Shown here in pieces: positions 1 to 9,980 of a DNA stretch of 64,000 bases (position 1 is its first letter; the number at the start of each line of letters is the position of its first letter). Source of the DNA: Fulvivirga sp. M361 (lineage in GTDB: Bacteria > Bacteroidota > Bacteroidia > Cytophagales > Cyclobacteriaceae); the NCBI RefSeq assembly GCF_007097395.1, contig NZ_VKDC01000032.1, forward strand, positions 1 to 64,000, read 5' to 3'. The notes under the pieces are model-generated. The model saw nothing but the letters and a program-made list of their open reading frames with translations. It had not been told where the DNA came from and did not search any database. The translations under genes were made by a program, and so were the position numbers.

Positions 1-672
1 AAAATGCCGTATTTTTATCCCTCATATTTGGGTGTCGTATAAGGTGTGCTTTTTGTTTCTAACTATCTCAAAAATAACACCTTACACCCAAATTATTCAC
101 CTACTAATGAATTTTCCGGGTTAACCAAAACACCTTCACGACAGCCATATTCTTACTCCTCAAGACCCTTTCGGTAAATGCACTTTTGCTGTTTTGGTCA
201 TATCTAAGTTATTGCCTACCTCAGTTCAACAATGCTTGGTGTTTAAGTAGGTTGGGCCTGCGTAGAATCTTAATGCATAATCCTGGTTCAGGCTATTGAG
301 GAGGGTATTCTCTTGTTTTGGGTTACTTATCCCAGGTTTGAATCGACATAAATATGAATATGAGCAGAGTATAATAGTGTTAAAAATACTTGGAGTGAAA
401 TTTATATGGACTTAAATCCATACATTTTGTATGTTGATCAGGTGAGGTGAAAAGATATTTTTTGATGAGAATTCAAATATAATGCAGTGAATAAACTTGT
501 TTAGCGTAAATTCGCTATATTCTATGCGTTGACCCGGAACTAATCTGATAGTATGACGGATCATTATGCTCAAAAAAGACAATACATAAAGATGTGTTCT
601 CGCTTAGGCGGGTATATCTGACACTTAATAAAGTTGCCGGAAAAAAAATACAATGATTTAAGTACTAAAAAT
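1..672. other. Left-edge non-coding stretch
   Basis: No convincing gene is seen on either strand in these 672 bases. They are AT-rich and hold one clear inverted repeat near the left edge, listed separately. The upstream region of pyruvate carboxylase has a weak promoter-like TAAACTTG near position 485, one base away from the Bacteroidota TANNTTTG box. I do not treat it as a call. Confidence 0.5.
27..92. repeat. Long inverted repeat with a 5-nt bulge
   Basis: TTTGGGTGT at 27-35 and AAGGTGT at 41-47 pair with ACACCTT at 77-83 and ACACCCAAA at 84-92. This gives a 16-bp stem interrupted only by CGTAT at 36-40, with a 29-nt loop. It could be the 3' hairpin of a gene left of the window, a terminator without a strong T tract, or a protein-binding palindrome. 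The function is unknown. Confidence 0.6.
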
Positions 673-3600
673 ATGAACGACTCTATCATTCCTTTTACTA
701 AAGTACTTGTTGCTAACCGTGGAGAGATCGCCATTCGTGTACTCAGGGCCATCTCTGAATTACACATGACCTCTGTGGCTGTCTATACCTATGAAGACAG
801 GTATTCATTGCATCGGTATAAATCGGATGAATCTTACCAGATCGGGCCGGATGATGAGCCGCTTAAACCCTACCTGGATATTGAGGAGATCCTGTCCGTG
901 GCAAAGGCCCATGGCGTGGAGGCCATTCACCCTGGCTATGGGTTTCTTTCCGAGAATATTCACTTTGTAAGGAGATGCGAAGAAGAAGGCATTGTATTTA
1001 TCGGTCCCAGACCCGATGTGATGGAAAGGCTGGGAGACAAGGTAATGGCCAAAGAGGTGGCTTTGGCAGCAAAAGTTCCCATTATTCAGGACAGCCAGAA
1101 ACCATTAACAGATGAAAACATCGCATTGGAAGAAGCCAGCCGAATTGGTTATCCGGTAATGCTAAAAGCTGCTGCCGGTGGAGGCGGACGAGGAATGCGG
1201 GTGGTAAGAGAGGAAGAACAGCTCACCAAATCCTATCGGGAAGCTAAATCTGAAGCAGGAAAAGCTTTTGGTAATGACGCTATCTTTATTGAAAAGTATA
1301 TCGATAATCCCAAACACCTTGAAGTACAGATTCTTGCTGATAATCATGGCAATATTATGCACCTTTTTGAAAGAGATTGCTCCGTTCAGCGACGATTCCA
1401 AAAGGTGGTAGAAGTAGCGCCAAGTATTGGTTTGAAGTCTGAAACGAGGGAGAAACTTTACGAATATGCTTTGAAGATTGCCCGGCAGGTAAAGTACAAC
1501 AATGCAGGCACTGTAGAGTTTTTGATAGATGCGGAAGAGAATATTTACTTTATAGAAGTGAATCCTCGTGTACAGGTGGAGCATACTATTACGGAAGTGG
1601 TCACCGGTATTGACATTGTGCGAACGCAGATATTGGTTGCTTCTGGATGTCATCTTTCCGATGCGCGGATTGGTATTTCATCGCAAGACGAACTCTCTAC
1701 AAGAGGTTACGCCATCCAGTGCAGAATTACTACAGAAGACCCTGAGAATAATTTTAAACCAGATCATGGCGTTATTATAGCCTATCGAAGTGCAGGTGGT
1801 TTTGGTATTCGGCTGGACGCTGGTAATGTCTATAATGGCGTCAAAATATCACCTTTTTTTGATTCCTTGTTAGTGAAGGTGACGGCATCCGGACGCACTA
1901 TGCAGGAAGCTGCGGGACGATTACACCGCGCATTGAGAGAATTCCGTGTGCGTGGGGTCAAGACAAATGTCGGATTTTTGCAGAATGTTATTTTCCACCC
2001 TGAATTTTATGAAGGAAAAGCTACTGTCAATTTTATTCAGAACTACCCTGAGCTCTTTAGTATTAAAATACCTTTTGACCGAGGAACCAAAACGTTAAAT
2101 TACCTCGGTGAAATAACCATTAACGGTAACCCGGATGTCAAAAAGTTCGATCCGGACCGAAAATTCAGACAGCCTCAGGTACCTGATTTTGAGAAGGATG
2201 CTAAACCACCTGCAGGGTCAAGGGATTTGCTTAAGAAACTGGGAAGAAGTCAGTTTTTAAAGACTCTGAAAGAAGACCCTGAAATACATTATACCGACAC
2301 CACGATGAGAGATGCCCATCAATCGTTGTTGGCTACCCGGTTTCGTACCCAGGACCTGTTGAAAGCCGCCAGAAGTTATGCCATCCAAAACCCGGAGGTG
2401 TTTTCATTGGAAATGTGGGGAGGGGCTACTTTTGATGTGAGTATGCGGTTTCTCAAAGAGAGCCCATGGGTCAGGTTAGAATTGCTAAGAGAGGCTATCC
2501 CTAACATTTTGTTCCAGATGTTGCTCAGGGGTGCAAATGCAGTGGGGTATACTGCCTATCCTACTAACTTGATCTATAAGTTCATTGAGACGTCTGCCAG
2601 CAACGGAATGGATATTTTTCGGATCTTCGATTCCTTGAATAGCGTTGAAAATATGAAAGATGCCATTGACGCTGTAGTCAAAAATACGGAAGCGCTTGCA
2701 GAAGCCTGTATATGCTATACCGGTGATATAGAAGATCCGGGTAAACACAAATATACCCTCGATTATTACCTGAACCTGGCTAAGAGGCTGGAGGATACCG
2801 GGGCGCATATCCTCACCATTAAGGATATGGCAGGGTTGTTGAAACCGTATAGTGCACATCAGTTGATCACGGCATTAAAAGAAGAGGTAGACATTCCGAT
2901 CCACCTGCATACACATGATACTTCTTCTGTGCAGTCCGCCACCTATTTAAAGGCTATAGAGGCGGGAGTGGATATTGTTGATGTAGCATTATCCTCCATG
3001 TCAGGGTTGACGTCACAACCCAACTTTAACTCATTGGTGGCTTCTTTGGAGCAGCATCCCAGGGCCAGAAAAATGAACCTGGAGTCGCTTAATGCCCATG
3101 CAAGTTATTACGAAGGCGTAAGGGATATGTATTATCCTTTTGAGTCAGGCCTAAAAGCGGGTACGGCGGAAGTATATGATCATGAGATACCAGGTGGACA
3201 GTATTCTAACTTAAGGCCCCAGGCCATAGCATTGGGACTGGAGGATCAGTTCGAGGAGATCAAAAAGAATTATAAGGCAGCTAACTTATTATTTGGTGAT
3301 ATTGTTAAGGTGACCCCTTCCTCAAAAGTGGTGGGTGATATGGCCATGTTTATGACCGTGAACAACCTGTCAGCCCGGGATATCATAGAAAAAGGACACG
3401 AGTTTGACTTTCCTGATTCGGTCATTGCCTTATTCAAGGGTGATTTGGGCGTACCCTTTGGAGGCTTTCCCCGGGAAGTGGCACAAAAAATTCTAAAAGG
3501 TGAAAAACCGAATACCCAAAGGCAGTCTGAAGCCCTTACCCCGGTAGATTTTGAAAAGGGGTTTGATGAATTTCAAAAAGAATTTCCGTCAAGTAGTTTT

Positions 3601-4119
3601 GAGGATTTTCTGTCTTTCCTTTTTTATCCTGCGGTGTTCAAAGAATACTATAACTATTTGAAGCGTTACGGTCAAATTACAGATCTGCCTACCAGTGCTT
3701 TCTTTTACGGGATGAAGCCGGGGGATGAGATATTGGTTGAGATTGCAAAGGGTAAGGTGATCACCATCGAAATGATGTATGTGACCCGGCCGGACGAGCA
3801 GGGTAAACGGTCCATTTCATTTAGTATGAATGGTCAGACCCGATTGATAAAAGTACGTGACCAAAGCTTTTCGGCTACAGCCAAATCAACACGGCTGGCG
3901 GAAGGGCCGAATGAAGTAGGAGCGCCACTACCCGGGAAAATAGCGGAAGTTATGGTGACGACAGGAGACAATGTGGAAAAAGGGGACGTGCTATTCATTA
4001 TAGAAGCTATGAAAATGGAGTCTTCTATTACAGCCTCTGTTTCGGGGACGGTAGATAAGGTATACCTGGAAGCCGGTGAAATTGTGGAACAGGATGAATT
4101 GATCATGGCATTTGGGTAG
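673..4119 (+). CDS. pyc: Pyruvate carboxylase
   Basis: A 1148-residue biotin enzyme that carboxylates pyruvate to oxaloacetate in the cytosol (anaplerosis, gluconeogenesis). All pyruvate carboxylase parts are present in the usual order. The N-terminal biotin carboxylase opens with VLVANRGEIAIR and carries the ATP-grasp glycine loop GGGGRGMR. The carboxyltransferase barrel starts at TDTTMRDAHQSLLATR. A PYC/OADA conserved domain follows, then a C-terminal biotinyl domain with the AMKME motif, biotinylated lysine at residue 1114. Length matches single-chain family members, which excludes acetyl- or propionyl-CoA carboxylase subunits. The frame is open upstream to a TTG at 634, but the ATG at 673 gives the normal N-terminus. 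The gene stands alone; no operon partner is visible. Confidence 0.96.
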   Translation: MNDSIIPFTKVLVANRGEIAIRVLRAISELHMTSVAVYTYEDRYSLHRYKSDESYQIGPDDEPLKPYLDIEEILSVAKAHGVEAIHPGYGFLSENIHFVRRCEEEGIVFIGPRPDVMERLGDKVMAKEVALAAKVPIIQDSQKPLTDENIALEEASRIGYPVMLKAAAGGGGRGMRVVREEEQLTKSYREAKSEAGKAFGNDAIFIEKYIDNPKHLEVQILADNHGNIMHLFERDCSVQRRFQKVVEVAPSIGLKSETREKLYEYALKIARQVKYNNAGTVEFLIDAEENIYFIEVNPRVQVEHTITEVVTGIDIVRTQILVASGCHLSDARIGISSQDELSTRGYAIQCRITTEDPENNFKPDHGVIIAYRSAGGFGIRLDAGNVYNGVKISPFFDSLLVKVTASGRTMQEAAGRLHRALREFRVRGVKTNVGFLQNVIFHPEFYEGKATVNFIQNYPELFSIKIPFDRGTKTLNYLGEITINGNPDVKKFDPDRKFRQPQVPDFEKDAKPPAGSRDLLKKLGRSQFLKTLKEDPEIHYTDTTMRDAHQSLLATRFRTQDLLKAARSYAIQNPEVFSLEMWGGATFDVSMRFLKESPWVRLELLREAIPNILFQMLLRGANAVGYTAYPTNLIYKFIETSASNGMDIFRIFDSLNSVENMKDAIDAVVKNTEALAEACICYTGDIEDPGKHKYTLDYYLNLAKRLEDTGAHILTIKDMAGLLKPYSAHQLITALKEEVDIPIHLHTHDTSSVQSATYLKAIEAGVDIVDVALSSMSGLTSQPNFNSLVASLEQHPRARKMNLESLNAHASYYEGVRDMYYPFESGLKAGTAEVYDHEIPGGQYSNLRPQAIALGLEDQFEEIKKNYKAANLLFGDIVKVTPSSKVVGDMAMFMTVNNLSARDIIEKGHEFDFPDSVIALFKGDLGVPFGGFPREVAQKILKGEKPNTQRQSEALTPVDFEKGFDEFQKEFPSSSFEDFLSFLFYPAVFKEYYNYLKRYGQITDLPTSAFFYGMKPGDEILVEIAKGKVITIEMMYVTRPDEQGKRSISFSMNGQTRLIKVRDQSFSATAKSTRLAEGPNEVGAPLPGKIAEVMVTTGDNVEKGDVLFIIEAMKMESSITASVSGTVDKVYLEAGEIVEQDELIMAFG

Positions 4120-4435
4120 GCATGAGAATTGAGCTCATGAATGATAATTCGGTTCCAAGAGATCGGTCTATAGGCTGTTTTATTGAGTGAAAGTTAAAAG
4201 GCAGAAAAACATCTGACCTGAATAAAACAAGGGCCAGGTAAAGATTGTGGATAGTGCGAATCTGAAAAGGAAGGCCGACTACAGTATTTTGAGGTCCTTA
4301 TTTTGGTTTCTGTCTCTCTTTTATGTCAGATTCCAGCTCCTTACGTCATAAGAGTGCTGGATACTAAATGAAGTCGTAAGAATTTCGTATCAAACGTCCT
4401 TTTCCCTCATCAGATGTCATCTGCCTACCAGCGTT
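4120..4435. other. Intergenic gap between two convergent genes
   Basis: This gap separates the 3' end of pyruvate carboxylase from the 3' end of the cytochrome gene on the other strand. I see no open frame worth calling, no strong hairpin with a T tract and no repeat. Confidence 0.5.
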
Positions 4436-4891
4436 TTATTGACCTCCCCATTTCGCACCATGCTTTTCTTCAAAATGTGCCGGAAACCAGGAGGGCTCTT
4501 CTATTTCATGATCATAAATATAGGCAGCAATTTTTTTTAGTTGTTCAGCGTCTATCGGTATTTGCGGCATTACACCAAAGCGTTCGACCGGCCCGGGCAT
4601 AATGGCCTTTTCCCTGCTCGGTTTTAGCATAAAGTCAGTCATGTTAGCTGTGAATGCCTCCTTATCAGGATACTTGAGCTTATAGCGATACTTCACCGCT
4701 ACCAAAGGCGGGGCCATAATGTAGTCATGAGAGGTCACTTTTGGATTATGACATGCATAGCAGTTCATTCGTAAAGACACGAGAACCGCTTTTGTGTCAA
4801 CGGTATCACCTGTCATTATCTGGCTGAAAGCACAATTAATACTAACTCCAAAAGTCAGCGAGAAGAAGATAATGCGATATAGTCTTTTCAT
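4436..4891 (-). CDS. Small secreted c-type cytochrome
   Basis: About 151 residues. A Sec signal peptide ends near CAFSQ, followed by a single haem-binding CYACH motif (CxxCH) and, toward the C-terminus, a MPQ that can supply the axial methionine. One haem, small size and periplasmic export fit a class I cytochrome c used as a soluble or membrane-associated electron carrier; the redox partner is not evident. A second in-frame ATG two codons upstream (4897) is possible. I chose 4891 because it puts the basic residues directly before the hydrophobic core. No redox gene is adjacent, so it reads as a single-gene unit convergent with pyc. Confidence 0.8.
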   Translation of the reverse strand: MKRLYRIIFFSLTFGVSINCAFSQIMTGDTVDTKAVLVSLRMNCYACHNPKVTSHDYIMAPPLVAVKYRYKLKYPDKEAFTANMTDFMLKPSREKAIMPGPVERFGVMPQIPIDAEQLKKIAAYIYDHEIEEPSWFPAHFEEKHGAKWGGQ

Positions 4892-5066
4892 AATCATTGC
4901 GGCTCAGTACGTTAACCGGGTATGTTTTTCTTGCCTTGTGAACATTTACCGGGCTGATGTTAATGTGAGTTTCTATGTTAACGTGGTTTGCCTTATAGAA
5001 AAATGATGAATAATAAGACCGCTTATGATTCCTGTCAATTTTTTCTCAGATAATTTGAGAGCTGTT

Positions 5067-5294
5067 TTAAAAAGTGTTGAGTAGATATGGCACTTGTTTC
5101 ATTGTCAGTGACTTGGGTAAGTGTTGTCTCTGGATGAGTGATTTAACATTCCTACGAAGCCCCTTCGCATATGTGAGGGCTGCTCTAAGATTATTAGCAC
5201 CTATTTTCTTACGTAAAAGTGGCTCAAAATTAGCATAAAGCCACTTTGTAACATGGCTACCCATCTTTTGAAACATGATTACCGACTCGCTCAT
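5067..5294 (-). CDS. Hypothetical 75-residue protein, doubtful
   Basis: A short basic open frame with no recognised domain, signal peptide or membrane segment. Composition (many K, R, L, few G or P) is compatible with a helical fragment such as the end of a decayed larger gene. It is the only candidate gene in the 560-base gap before the TonB receptor. I cannot exclude that it is a chance frame. Confidence 0.25.
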   Translation of the reverse strand: MSESVIMFQKMGSHVTKWLYANFEPLLRKKIGANNLRAALTYAKGLRRNVKSLIQRQHLPKSLTMKQVPYLLNTF

Positions 5295-5344
5295 GTACTT
5301 TTTATGAGCTTTGATGGCTGAAAAATAAAACTCTTATCGTAAGG

Positions 5345-5421
5345 TGAAGTTTAAACAATTTTCAAAATCAAGAAAGCTAAGATGGTATCAGATAAGGGAA
5401 GTCCTCATAGGACTTTTCCTT
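5345..5421 (+). promoter_or_regulatory. Regulatory module upstream of the TonB receptor
   Basis: The sequence shows TGAAGTTTAAACAA at 5345-5358, AAGAAAGC at 5370-5377, TATCAGA at 5386-5392, and a hairpin AAGTCCT-CAT-AGGACTT at 5399-5415 followed by TT. The same four elements occur in the same order upstream of the HTCS gene at 15823-15892, and the first two have nearly the same spacing. The module ends 33 bases before the receptor start. I infer a shared operator or leader; which protein reads it is unknown. Confidence 0.5.
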
Positions 5422-5453
5422 CTGGTCCTCTTCCTGTTATTGATTAAACTGGT

Positions 5454-8321
5454 ATGAACCAAGAGAAAATGAAAGGTAATATAATATTTATTGTGCTTAC
5501 CGCTTTGATAATCAGCAATCTTGACTTGCATGCGCAAAAATTGAGCACTATCAGAGGTCGCGTGCTGGATGGGGATTCCGGTGAAGGTTTGATGGGTGCT
5601 TCCGTGGTAATTGGAACAAGTACTGTAGGAACTGCCACGGATTACAATGGTGAATTCACATTGAAAAGTACGCTGGGCGGCACTATAACTATCCATGTAA
5701 GTTTTATTGGGTTTGCATCTAAGAGCTTAGAAGTTGAAGTTAACCAATCTGAAATAGTATTGCCCAATATCGAGCTTAATGCCGATATAGCCAGTTTAGA
5801 GGCAGTGGTGGTACTTGGTAGTCTTGAGGGGCAACAAAGAGCACTTAATCAGCAACGTACAGCGGATAACATAAAAAACATTGTTTCAGCGGATTTAATA
5901 GGCCGATTTCCAGATCTAAATGTAGCGGAAGCATTACAAAGAGTACCGGGAGTCAACATACAGCGTGATAAAGGGGAGGGATCAACAGTTAGTATCAGAG
6001 GAACGCCTCTCAATTTTACCACTGTTCAGATCAACGGTGAGCAAATACCTAGTGTCCAACAAAATGGCGCCAGAACCGAGTCTCTGGATCTTATACCGGC
6101 AGATCAACTTGGTTCCATCGAAATCACAAAAGCCCCTACACCAGATATGGATGGTGATGCTATTGGGGGTACCATAAATCTAAAAACACCCGTGGCTAAA
6201 AGCGCTGATCTGGGTGTAAGGGCTGAAGCCGGGCTTGGTTATAATGAAATTTCCGATGGTTACAATGGTATAGGAAAATTACGACTGGATAAGCGCTTTT
6301 TCCCTTCTGATAATACTTTTAGTGAAGGGAAATTAGGAATTATTGCTGGGGGCAGCTGGTATAATTCTGACAACTTTCAGCATTCAATCGATGCAGATTG
6401 GACGCCGAGGCCTGTTGAACTTGCTGTTTCAGAAGAAGAAGTTATTGTCATTGAAGAATACCAATACCGGTTAAGACAAAATGAACGTGAGAGGATCGGA
6501 GCTACGTTTACGATGGACTACGAATTCAATGATAAGAACAGTATTATTTTCAATTATATGTACAACCGGCGTCAGGATGTGGATATACGTAACCGACTGC
6601 GTTTTGATATGGACGGAGCCAGATATCAGACACTTGATTCGATTACCGGCTCAGGACCAAATTTAAAGGTGAGACGGGATATCAATATTTTTGATGAATT
6701 AAAGGAAAACCAGACGTTTAACCTTGGTGGTAGTCACAAGCTAAGCAATTGGGATATTGATTGGGGGGCTTTCTATACTGTTTCGAAGCGTACTTTGTCC
6801 TCCGATCGTGCGGATTTTTCAAGTGAAGAAACGGAAGTTACCGTAATCGTAGATAATCCCGAGGGCATATATGCTGAAGAGCCCAGTTTTCGCCTTTCTA
6901 CGAACGATCCTGATGTTCATGACCCTTTTCTTTACAGTACGGTCAGAAGATATGAAGAGGATTTTGAATCAACAGATGCAACTAATCTTGTTGGTAGGGT
7001 GGATGTAGCCAGGAATTTCCAATTATACAATGGTAGTCCGGTTCTTCTGAAATTTGGAGGTAAGTTACGGACGCAAGAGAATGACAAATTTAGAAATAAC
7101 CAGGTGCTGATATTTTCAGATCCCAATGATCTGATCAATGAAAATGAGATTTTCTTGCGTACGTTGTCAGGGGTTGAACCTCTTGATTTTTTATATAGTG
7201 ACTATCGTTTCGGCCCCTTGATCAGCCAGGAGTCTCTTCAGCAATATGTCACCGATAACCGAAGATTACTAAACACTTCCGATCTTGCGTGGGATTCAAG
7301 GCGTCTGTCCCTAAATGATACTTATGAGGCACAGGAGAGTATTTATGCCGGTTATGCTATGACCCGGGTTCAGCTTAATAAACTAATGATACTTGCAGGG
7401 CTCCGCTACGAGTTCAATGAGGTGAGTTATGATGCGTTTGACGTTTTTAGATTCGGTACTTCTGTAGAATCTTCACCTATATCCGGTGGTAACGACTACC
7501 ATTTCTGGTTGCCAAATGTCCATTTGAAATATAGCCTGACCACATATACTGCATTGCGTTTCTCAGCAGTATGGAATTATTCGAGGCCAAATTTTGTGGA
7601 TGTTGTTCCATTTGTAAATCAGGATGCTGACGCACGTATATTGCGACTCGGGAATCCTGAATTAACACCGGCTAACGCGTTTAATTTGGATGTGATGTTT
7701 GAACATTATTTCAAAAATGTGGGTGTAATATCACTCGGGGCGTTTTACAAAGACATTGATAACTTTCAATTTGATAACATAGACCCTTCATTACTTCAGG
7801 ATTTTCCAGGTTTTTCCAGTACACAAGGATTTCTATTTAGTCAGCAGCAAAATGGAGAGAATGCTAAGGTGGCCGGGTTTGAGTTCAATTTCTTTAATTC
7901 TCTTCGGTTTCTACCGGGAGTACTCAAAAACTTTAACATTGAAGGGAATTATACTTACGCGTATTCAGATGCTTTCACCAATGAAAGGGAAAATATATCA
8001 CTTCCAGGCCAGGCGGAGCATACTTTCAATACGGCTCTTTCCTTCGATTACAAAACCTTCACTGCCCGCGTTTCGGCAAACTATAACGGAAGTTTCCTTA
8101 CCTCTGTAGCGAGCGTTTCAGAAAATGACTTTATCCAGAAGGCCCGCCTTCAAATGGACGCCAATGCTTCATTAAAATTCAAAGATCATTGGAGGGTATT
8201 TGTTGAAGGCGTGAATATTACTAATGAACCTACAATACGATTTCAAGGCGACGAAAGTCGTATTTCACGCATTTCCTATTTTGGGTGGTCAGTTAGATCA
8301 GGAATCAGTTTTAGCTTATAA
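5454..8321 (+). CDS. TonB-dependent outer-membrane receptor
   Basis: A 955-residue outer-membrane transporter energised by TonB. After a signal peptide (end near LDLHAQ) comes a carboxypeptidase-regulatory-like domain (about residues 28-105), typical of Bacteroidota receptors. A plug domain follows (about 125-240, with the IRGTPLNFTTVQINGEQ stretch), then a beta barrel ending in a terminal phenylalanine-containing strand (SGISFSL). The barrel features RNPELTPAN-like text and a C-terminal 'GVNITNEP' motif, which resemble the Xanthomonas/Caulobacter-type TonB receptor family more than classical SusC, and no SusD follows. Instead two surface lipoproteins and a phosphatase follow at 11, 28 and 73 bases. 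That context suggests uptake of a phosphorylated or phosphate-linked nutrient. An internal ATG at 5469 is an alternative start. Confidence 0.9.
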   Translation: MNQEKMKGNIIFIVLTALIISNLDLHAQKLSTIRGRVLDGDSGEGLMGASVVIGTSTVGTATDYNGEFTLKSTLGGTITIHVSFIGFASKSLEVEVNQSEIVLPNIELNADIASLEAVVVLGSLEGQQRALNQQRTADNIKNIVSADLIGRFPDLNVAEALQRVPGVNIQRDKGEGSTVSIRGTPLNFTTVQINGEQIPSVQQNGARTESLDLIPADQLGSIEITKAPTPDMDGDAIGGTINLKTPVAKSADLGVRAEAGLGYNEISDGYNGIGKLRLDKRFFPSDNTFSEGKLGIIAGGSWYNSDNFQHSIDADWTPRPVELAVSEEEVIVIEEYQYRLRQNERERIGATFTMDYEFNDKNSIIFNYMYNRRQDVDIRNRLRFDMDGARYQTLDSITGSGPNLKVRRDINIFDELKENQTFNLGGSHKLSNWDIDWGAFYTVSKRTLSSDRADFSSEETEVTVIVDNPEGIYAEEPSFRLSTNDPDVHDPFLYSTVRRYEEDFESTDATNLVGRVDVARNFQLYNGSPVLLKFGGKLRTQENDKFRNNQVLIFSDPNDLINENEIFLRTLSGVEPLDFLYSDYRFGPLISQESLQQYVTDNRRLLNTSDLAWDSRRLSLNDTYEAQESIYAGYAMTRVQLNKLMILAGLRYEFNEVSYDAFDVFRFGTSVESSPISGGNDYHFWLPNVHLKYSLTTYTALRFSAVWNYSRPNFVDVVPFVNQDADARILRLGNPELTPANAFNLDVMFEHYFKNVGVISLGAFYKDIDNFQFDNIDPSLLQDFPGFSSTQGFLFSQQQNGENAKVAGFEFNFFNSLRFLPGVLKNFNIEGNYTYAYSDAFTNERENISLPGQAEHTFNTALSFDYKTFTARVSANYNGSFLTSVASVSENDFIQKARLQMDANASLKFKDHWRVFVEGVNITNEPTIRFQGDESRISRISYFGWSVRSGISFSL

Positions 8322-8332
8322 AAAAGACAGTC

Positions 8333-9952
8333 ATGCGATATTTAATATACACGATTTCTTTTATGCTATTGACAGGTGTTCAGTTTTCCTGTAATGAAAT
8401 TGAAAAAGAATTTGAACTTCCACCACCTTCAATTACAGTAAAAGATCCGCTACCTGATCCTGTCATTCAGGAAGCCGGAAATGACATCTTCCAGATATTC
8501 ACACTTCAATCCGCCGTTGGGCTACTTAAATTTGATGTATTTCAGGATGATGTATTAGTCGAAACCATCAATTATACCGATGAAATAAGCGACGTATACT
8601 CGTTTAATTATACCATTCCGCAGGGCACGCCCAATAAGACAAGAACGGAATTCAAATTCATATTAACCGATGCAGATGGGGTACAGGTAGAAGATGAAAT
8701 ACAATTATTGGTGAATACCACCTTCCTTGAATCTATAGAAACCATTAATAACATGGAGGTTACCGTTCTCAAAGGACGACTGAACCGTGATTATACCATT
8801 GAAGCAGTACGGAATTACCTGATAGATAGTACGTTATCAGTGGAAAACAACGGAATATTTACCATAGAAGCAGGGGCTACGGTACATTTTAGAACGTACG
8901 ATAATCAAATAGAAACATCAAGACTTGTCATTACGCAAGGGGCTAAAATCATTGCGGAGGGCACGCCAGATGCTCCCATAGTCTTTACAAGCGACAAACT
9001 TTTAACGAACGGTACTCCTATGCCTTTTGACTGGGGTGGATTAGTGATCCACGGCAACGCACCCTCTAACCGGGGTGGCGTACTACTCAATGATGGCTTC
9101 AGATATGGAGGCGATGTACCTAATGATAATTCAGGCATATTGCGTTACATACGGATAGAATATGCCGGCAATTTACAGGAAACTACTGTACATGCTTTGC
9201 GTCTTTTGGGGGTTGGTTCAGGTACCCGGATAGATCATGTACAGACGTACAGAAATTATAACATAGCCTTTCGTCTTATTGGTGGTCGGGTTAACCTTAA
9301 ATATATCTCGGGCATGGGCCATGGTGGTTATGGGTTGTGGGCTAGTGAAGGATGGCAGGGATTAGGCCAGTTCTGGCTTTTTCAAACAGACGTTGCAGCT
9401 ACTATTCTTCCTGTGAATTACTGGAATATTGCCAGGTCAATAGAAATGCGCAATGACGACGATAATTTTCTAAGAGAACCGCGGACCAGTTTTACGATCA
9501 GTAATGTCACCTGTATTGGGAATGGTTTCCAGGAAGGTGTCGATAATGGTACCCGCAGGGGGGTTCGGTTTAGAAGAGGCGCCATAGGAACCTTCCAGAA
9601 TGCCATTATAACCGGGTTCCCCAATGATGCTGCACGGGTGGAAGACCTGGATATATCCGTGCTGGGAGTTGATATGATCTTTGATAACGTGCGATCTTTT
9701 GACAACAGTAAAAACTACGAACAAGAGGCGCGTACTGTATTCTTCGAAAGCGGCAACTTCAATGTTACCGAAGACCCGGTACCGGGCATTTCTTTGTCCT
9801 CGTTCGTAGGTTCTGAAACATCACCATTTGATCCGGCTACGTTGGGTAGTTTCTTTACGAGCGCACCTTATATAGGTGCCGTTCAGGGGATTTCAAATGA
9901 TTGGACCACTGAAGGTGAATGGTTTAAAGATTTAGACGGATCAATAAGATAA
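8333..9952 (+). CDS. Surface lipoprotein with beta-helix-like repeats (first paralogue)
   Basis: A 539-residue lipoprotein. The hydrophobic leader ends in a lipobox (VQFSC), so Cys20 should be lipidated. An Ig-like segment follows (about residues 30-125), then a glycine- and asparagine-rich region of short alternating strands ('IEAGATVHF', 'ITQGAKIIAEGT', 'APIVFTSD'), characteristic of right-handed parallel beta-helix proteins. The C-terminus ends in APYIGAVQGISNDWT and a final 'DLDGSIR'. The next gene encodes a paralogue with the same tail. Its place 11 bases after the TonB receptor suggests it serves as the receptor's surface ligand-capturing partner, in place of SusD. That role is inference; no characterised relative is recognised. 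Confidence 0.8.
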   Translation: MRYLIYTISFMLLTGVQFSCNEIEKEFELPPPSITVKDPLPDPVIQEAGNDIFQIFTLQSAVGLLKFDVFQDDVLVETINYTDEISDVYSFNYTIPQGTPNKTRTEFKFILTDADGVQVEDEIQLLVNTTFLESIETINNMEVTVLKGRLNRDYTIEAVRNYLIDSTLSVENNGIFTIEAGATVHFRTYDNQIETSRLVITQGAKIIAEGTPDAPIVFTSDKLLTNGTPMPFDWGGLVIHGNAPSNRGGVLLNDGFRYGGDVPNDNSGILRYIRIEYAGNLQETTVHALRLLGVGSGTRIDHVQTYRNYNIAFRLIGGRVNLKYISGMGHGGYGLWASEGWQGLGQFWLFQTDVAATILPVNYWNIARSIEMRNDDDNFLREPRTSFTISNVTCIGNGFQEGVDNGTRRGVRFRRGAIGTFQNAIITGFPNDAARVEDLDISVLGVDMIFDNVRSFDNSKNYEQEARTVFFESGNFNVTEDPVPGISLSSFVGSETSPFDPATLGSFFTSAPYIGAVQGISNDWTTEGEWFKDLDGSIR

Positions 9953-9980
9953 AAATAATAGTTACTAAATAATCTCTCAA

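Noticed and set aside
317-350. GGTTTGAATC resembling a tRNA T-loop
   Set aside because: Neighbouring bases do not form a T stem or acceptor stem, and no anticodon arm is found.
634-672. TTG start for pyruvate carboxylase giving 13 extra residues
   Set aside because: The ATG at 673 gives the normal family N-terminus, and the extra residues resemble nothing conserved.
1162-1653. 163-residue open frame opposite pyruvate carboxylase
   Set aside because: Antisense shadow of a well-conserved domain; composition is not protein-like.
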